NCBI RefSeq assembly: GCF_000718255.1 | Contig: NZ_JOFJ01000016.1 | Coordinates: forward strand, 62,001-126,000 | Reading direction: 5' to 3' | Length of the DNA: 64,000 nucleotides | Source: Spirillospora albida | GTDB taxonomy: Bacteria > Actinomycetota > Actinomycetes > Streptosporangiales > Streptosporangiaceae | Shown: piece after piece, positions 60,854-64,000 of the stretch | How positions within the stretch are numbered: the stretch's first letter is position 1 | Layout of the letters: every line of letters starts with the position of its first letter | Made by a program: the position numbers and the translations under genes | Notes under the pieces: model-generated | Told to the model about the DNA's origin: nothing | Database searches by the model: none | Seen by the model: only the letters and a program-made list of their open reading frames with translations

Positions 60854-61284
60854 GCAGCGACCTGGTGGCACTGGTGCGGCGCCGCCCCGACGTGCACGCC
60901 ATCGCGGACGGCATGATCGCCATGGGCGAGCCGCTCGAGCTGCGCGCGGAGGACCTCGGCGCGACGCATCTGTACGACGCGGACGGCCGGCTGCTGGTGT
61001 CGATCGAGGAGCCGGTGCAGGTGGCGGTGCAGGGCGAGATCGGGCGGCTGCTCGGCCCGGAGTTCGCGGCGCGGGCCGTCGCGCCGGTGTGGTGGGTGGA
61101 CGTCCGCGCGGTCGCCGACCTCCCGGAGGCGACGCGGGTCGCCCGCAGGTTCGCCGACTCGCTCGTGCACTGGCTGGGCGGAACGGTGTACCCGGACGGT
61201 GCGGCCGACGCCCCGGCGCGGAGCTGGCGGGCGTCCGAGAGCCAGGCCGGCGGCGCCGCCTACCAGGACGGCGTCATCGGCTGA
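60850..61284 (+). CDS. ESX-associated hypothetical protein (144 aa)
   Basis: A 144-residue soluble protein (LVALVRRRPDVHAIADGMIAMG; LYDADGRLLVSIEEPVQVAVQG; VAPVWWVDVRAVADLPEATRVARRFAD). No motif for catalysis. Partner of the MinD-like ATPase by position. GGGAGGGG precedes ATG 60850 by a few bases. The end is Ala/Gly-rich and low in structure. Family not recognised. Confidence 0.7.
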   Translation: MSSDLVALVRRRPDVHAIADGMIAMGEPLELRAEDLGATHLYDADGRLLVSIEEPVQVAVQGEIGRLLGPEFAARAVAPVWWVDVRAVADLPEATRVARRFADSLVHWLGGTVYPDGAADAPARSWRASESQAGGAAYQDGVIG

Positions 61285-61345
61285 GGCGGCGTCGCTCTCA
61301 CCGGCCACCGGTGACCGCTCCGTGCCCGGCCCCCCGAACGTCCGG

Positions 61346-62686
61346 TCAGCCGATCTCTTGGAGGATCCGCTGAGCGACCGCCACCGCCTCCTTCTTGGTG
61401 GTGGCGTAGGGCGGGTACCCGCCCTCCAGTGTCCTGCCGCGCGCCCGGTACCCGTCGGCGAGCTGCCACGTGATCGAGATGGTGACGTTGCCCTTGCGGA
61501 CGCCGATGTCGGCGCCGCCGAGCCAGTACGTCTTCGCGCTCGCCTCGTCCGGTCCGTAGACGATGGGGCTGAGGATGCGGCTGGAGAACGCCTCGTCGCC
61601 GAGGCCCTCCAGGCGCTCGCGCCCGCTGTGGTACTCGGGATCGCCCGCGTTCTCCCACATGCTCGTGAACTCCCTGGCGGCGCGGGCGGGGGCGTCGTTC
61701 GCGCCGCCGAGGGAGGTGTTGGTCGCGACCTCGACGTTGAGATGGCGCCCGGACGCCGAGGTCAGCCGCTGCACCTCGCAGGCGCGGCGGTCCGGGCCGC
61801 TGGTCCTGCTCGGCTCGACCGTCAGGCCCCGCGCCTTCGCGGGCAGCACGGTCCGGATGGTCCGGCAGACGTCCGGAAGGGACTGCACGACGCGGCCGCC
61901 GGCCGCGGGCCCGCTCCCGCCGGGCGCGCCCGGCGGGACGATCGGGGTCACGTCCACGGCCGCCGGTGACGAGTCGCCCTTCAGCGCCTTGCGCACCGCG
62001 GTGGTGAGGACCTTCCCGCCGAGCAGCAGCGCGATGGCGACGACCACGGCGATGACGCCGACGACCGGCCGGCCTTTGCGCGGCGCGGGAACCGGCTGGA
62101 CGGGATGGCCCGGAGCGACGGGCGGCGCCTGGTGGAACGCGGGGGCGGGGTACGCCGGCGGCGGAGCGTAGGCGGGGGGCGCGTAGGCGGGTGGCGGTGC
62201 GTAGGGGGGCGGCTGAGCCGGTCCGGGGAAGCCGCCGGGGGCGGCGGCGGGCATGGGCGGCGGGGTGGGCGGGCCCTGGGGAGGGGCCGCGGGCGCGGAG
62301 GGTTGCGCGGCGGGCTGCTCGGCGGGGTCGGGAGCGCCGGTCACGAGCCGGACTGCGGCGTCCTTCGCCTCCTCGGCGACCTCGGGGACCTGGAAGCCCG
62401 CCAGCTTGATGTGCTCCAGGAGCTCGGGCTGCGGCGGGACGCCGTGCTTCTTCAGGTAGTAGCCGACCGCGCCGGGCCACACCCAGACGCCGTCGGTGTG
62501 GAAGGCCAGCGGCACGTTGGAGGCGCGGTCGGGGTCCAGCACGTCGGTGTCGAAGCCGCGCGCGGACAGCACGATCGGAGCCTTCTCCAAATACTGGACG
62601 ACGGATTCCCGCAGGATCTCCGGTACCGGGGGGCGGTCGTAGACCGGTTCCCCGCCGCTGGACACGGAGTCGAACGGCTTGGCCAT
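61346..62686 (-). CDS. HTDG-WVW module protein with membrane helix and outer domain (446 aa)
   Basis: Residues about 20-110 are the shared module (YLEKAPIVLSARGFDTDVLD; HTDGVWVWPGAVGYYL; LAGFQVPEVAEEA). About 115-230 is a Pro/Ala/Tyr-rich stretch (PPAYAPPPAYPAPA). A membrane helix (about 235-255) follows, and about 265-446 is an extracytoplasmic domain with paired Cys (DVCRTIRTVLP; RRACEVQRL). The outer part resembles DUF3558-like proteins. ATG 62686 has AGGA six bases upstream. It links the cytosolic module to the envelope, so it could be the membrane dock for the other module proteins. Confidence 0.74.
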   Translation of the reverse strand: MAKPFDSVSSGGEPVYDRPPVPEILRESVVQYLEKAPIVLSARGFDTDVLDPDRASNVPLAFHTDGVWVWPGAVGYYLKKHGVPPQPELLEHIKLAGFQVPEVAEEAKDAAVRLVTGAPDPAEQPAAQPSAPAAPPQGPPTPPPMPAAAPGGFPGPAQPPPYAPPPAYAPPAYAPPPAYPAPAFHQAPPVAPGHPVQPVPAPRKGRPVVGVIAVVVAIALLLGGKVLTTAVRKALKGDSSPAAVDVTPIVPPGAPGGSGPAAGGRVVQSLPDVCRTIRTVLPAKARGLTVEPSRTSGPDRRACEVQRLTSASGRHLNVEVATNTSLGGANDAPARAAREFTSMWENAGDPEYHSGRERLEGLGDEAFSSRILSPIVYGPDEASAKTYWLGGADIGVRKGNVTISITWQLADGYRARGRTLEGGYPPYATTKKEAVAVAQRILQEIG

Positions 62687-62863
62687 CCGAAGTCCTGAGG
62701 GCTCCCACGGGGGAGGGAACGGTGAGCCGGGGGGCTGGGACACGGGCTTCCTCTTCGATGCCGGGGGGCTGAGAAGTCCCCGGCATTGTAGGGGCGGGTG
62801 CCAGCCGATCATTGGCGGGCGGCATGCGGACGCGCCCGCGCTGCCGCTCCCGGCGGGGAGGCG

Positions 62864-63805
62864 TCAGCCGTTGGACCGCAGGTGCTGCATGAGGGCCGCG
62901 TGGCGCTGCCAGCCGTCCGGGGAGCGGCCGTCGCCCAGGGGGAACAGGGTGAGAGGGGTGTTCGGGTGGCCCACCGTCTGGCCGGGCTGGCCGGGCGGGC
63001 CCGCGACCGCTCCGGCCACCGCGAGGGCGACGGGGGCGGGGGCGCCCGTCCAGCGGGGTTCGGTGGTGAGGTCGGGGCGACCGGGGGTGAGCTGGACGAA
63101 CAGGGACGCGACGGGCTGCTCGGCGGTGAGCGCGCCGATCAGCGACGGCAGGTGCTGGATCGGCGGGGGGTCGTCCGCGGCGTAGCCGACGGTGACGGAG
63201 CTGACCTCGGCGGCGCCGCCGTCGCCGGTGGCGGTGAACTCGCAGATCGCCTGGGCGGGGCGGGGGCCGTCCCCGGCGACGATGAGCTTGGCGGCGGCGC
63301 GGCCCCGCGCGTACTCGGTCAGCCGCTCGCGGCGCCACGGGTGCTCGAGGGGTTCGGCGTGGCCGAGCCCGGCCGGGGGCCTGCCGGTGAGGAGCTGGAG
63401 GAGCCGCTCGATGGGGCCGGCGAGGTCGCCGTCGCCGTGGCGGGTGCGGTAGACGAGGGTGAGCTGGGAGCCGAGCGCGGCGGCGGGCCGGGTGGTGAAG
63501 CCGGGGGCGTAGTCGCGGGCCTCGGGGACGGGGGCGAACGTCGCGCCGGTCCATTTGAGCGGGCGTCCGGACAGGCCCTCGTAGTAGCCGTCGCCGTCGC
63601 GGACGACCCACTGCGCGGCGGCGCCCGACGCGGCGGTGCGCAGCGGCAGCGTGAGCCGGGACTCCATCGGCGTGACCAGCTGGAGGGTCCGGCCGTTGCC
63701 GGCGCACTCGTCGAGGACGCGGCTCAGCCACGGGCTCAGCGGCACGACCGGGCGGTCCTGGAGGACGACCATGGCCTGGTCCGTCAGTGCGTCTACGGTG
63801 CTCAT
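62864..63805 (-). CDS. DUF6177-like ESX-associated protein (313 aa)
   Basis: A 313-residue soluble protein opening TDQAMVVLQDRPVVPLSPWLSRVL, which I recall as the start of DUF6177-type proteins found with ESX genes in Streptomyces relatives. The middle has EHPWRRERLTEYARGRAAAKLIV and the end FPLGDGRSPDGWQRHAALMQHL. No catalytic motif. ATG 63805 is clear. It is divergent from the last, truncated gene. Confidence 0.7.
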   Translation of the reverse strand: MSTVDALTDQAMVVLQDRPVVPLSPWLSRVLDECAGNGRTLQLVTPMESRLTLPLRTAASGAAAQWVVRDGDGYYEGLSGRPLKWTGATFAPVPEARDYAPGFTTRPAAALGSQLTLVYRTRHGDGDLAGPIERLLQLLTGRPPAGLGHAEPLEHPWRRERLTEYARGRAAAKLIVAGDGPRPAQAICEFTATGDGGAAEVSSVTVGYAADDPPPIQHLPSLIGALTAEQPVASLFVQLTPGRPDLTTEPRWTGAPAPVALAVAGAVAGPPGQPGQTVGHPNTPLTLFPLGDGRSPDGWQRHAALMQHLRSNG

Positions 63806-63905
63806 CCTGCCCCGGAGTCTAGTGGCGCGGCGCCGTGCTCCAGGGGTGGAGGGAGTTTGGCGCGACCCAGGTGACGGCTGTCCAATGTGTGCTGAAATGT
63901 TACGG

Positions 63906-64000
63906 ATGCAGCCAACCGCCGTCCGGCCCCGCGTGTATTTCGCGGACGACGCGCCACCGCCTCCGGAGCCGCCGGTGCGGTCGCGCGCCTGGCGCGTGCT
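63906..64000 (+). CDS. Start of a gene running off the window
   Basis: ATG 63906 opens a frame of 31 codons to the end of the window: a short start QPTAVRPRVYFADDAPPPPEP, then Arg-rich residues that may lead into a membrane helix. A Pro-rich cytosolic start before a helix would fit an ESX membrane component such as EccE, but the visible part does not decide it. The 100-base gap to the DUF6177-like gene holds both promoters. Confidence 0.4.
   Translation, partial: MQPTAVRPRVYFADDAPPPPEPPVRSRAWRV

Noticed and set aside
61298..61314. TCACCGG/CCGGTGA hairpin between convergent genes at 61.3 kb as a terminator
   Set aside because: Only a 7-bp stem with a 3-base centre and no T-run; too weak to list among the terminators.

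Overview
The window is very GC-rich, uses many GTG starts, and carries mycothiol synthase, a GlnR-type regulator and a type VII (ESX) secretion locus. This points to a filamentous or spore-forming actinobacterium. The overall look is Thermomonosporaceae/Actinomadura-like, but that placement is an impression from gene content and was not tested.

Bases 1-23,900 are mostly chromosomal housekeeping. They hold a truncated peptide deformylase, a FilP/DivIVA-like coiled-coil protein, a gamma-carbonic anhydrase, a large EccA-like AAA protein, a copper chaperone, a DUF47-Pit phosphate pair, a secreted 5'-nucleotidase, mshD and pstSCAB. Next come glnR, a MoaD/ThiS protein, a DUF2993 (LmeA-like) protein, an ECF sigma/anti-sigma pair, a thioredoxin, a cysteine-containing leader ORF and a DUF4395-thiosulfate sulfurtransferase-DUF1416 operon. 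The set resembles the M. tuberculosis Rv0814c-Rv0821c neighbourhood. A PHO-box-like direct repeat lies before pstS, and a second 11-bp direct repeat lies before the 5'-nucleotidase.

Bases 24,700-40,800 hold the secretion machine: mycosin, EccC (opposite strand), EccD, EccB, two WXG100 proteins, two long-tailed ESX-associated proteins, a second mycosin, a sulfotransferase and several membrane or WXG-like proteins. No EccE is recognisable inside the window.

Bases 58,557-40,788 (minus strand) form one dense effector/immunity locus behind a good promoter. In transcription order it encodes a YbaB-like protein, a WXG100 protein, a 3,297-residue polymorphic toxin, a YLW-repeat protein and a 265-aa protein with an HTDG-WVW module. 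Then come two TNT-like proteins (one fused to a DUF600-like immunity domain), two free DUF600/YezG/EsaG-like immunity candidates, a 427-aa YLW-repeat/HTDG protein, a second YbaB-like protein and a 162-aa protein. The toxin has an ESX-type N-terminus, an internal HEFGHH metalloprotease, two copies of a [His-Cys domain + ADP-ribosyltransferase] unit, an Endonuclease_NS_2-like nuclease and a RelA/SpoT-like domain. In the first unit copy both presumed catalytic residues are Asn. This locus is the most interesting part of the window.

Bases 58,773-64,000 continue with ESX-associated genes: a small Cys protein, a Pro-rich MinD-like ATPase, a 144-aa partner, a 446-aa membrane protein sharing the HTDG-WVW module, a DUF6177-like protein and the start of one further gene. 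No stretch over 300 bases lacks a gene; the longest gaps (1542-1834 and 11589-11859) are promoter regions. I saw no tRNA, rRNA, insertion sequence or CRISPR array.
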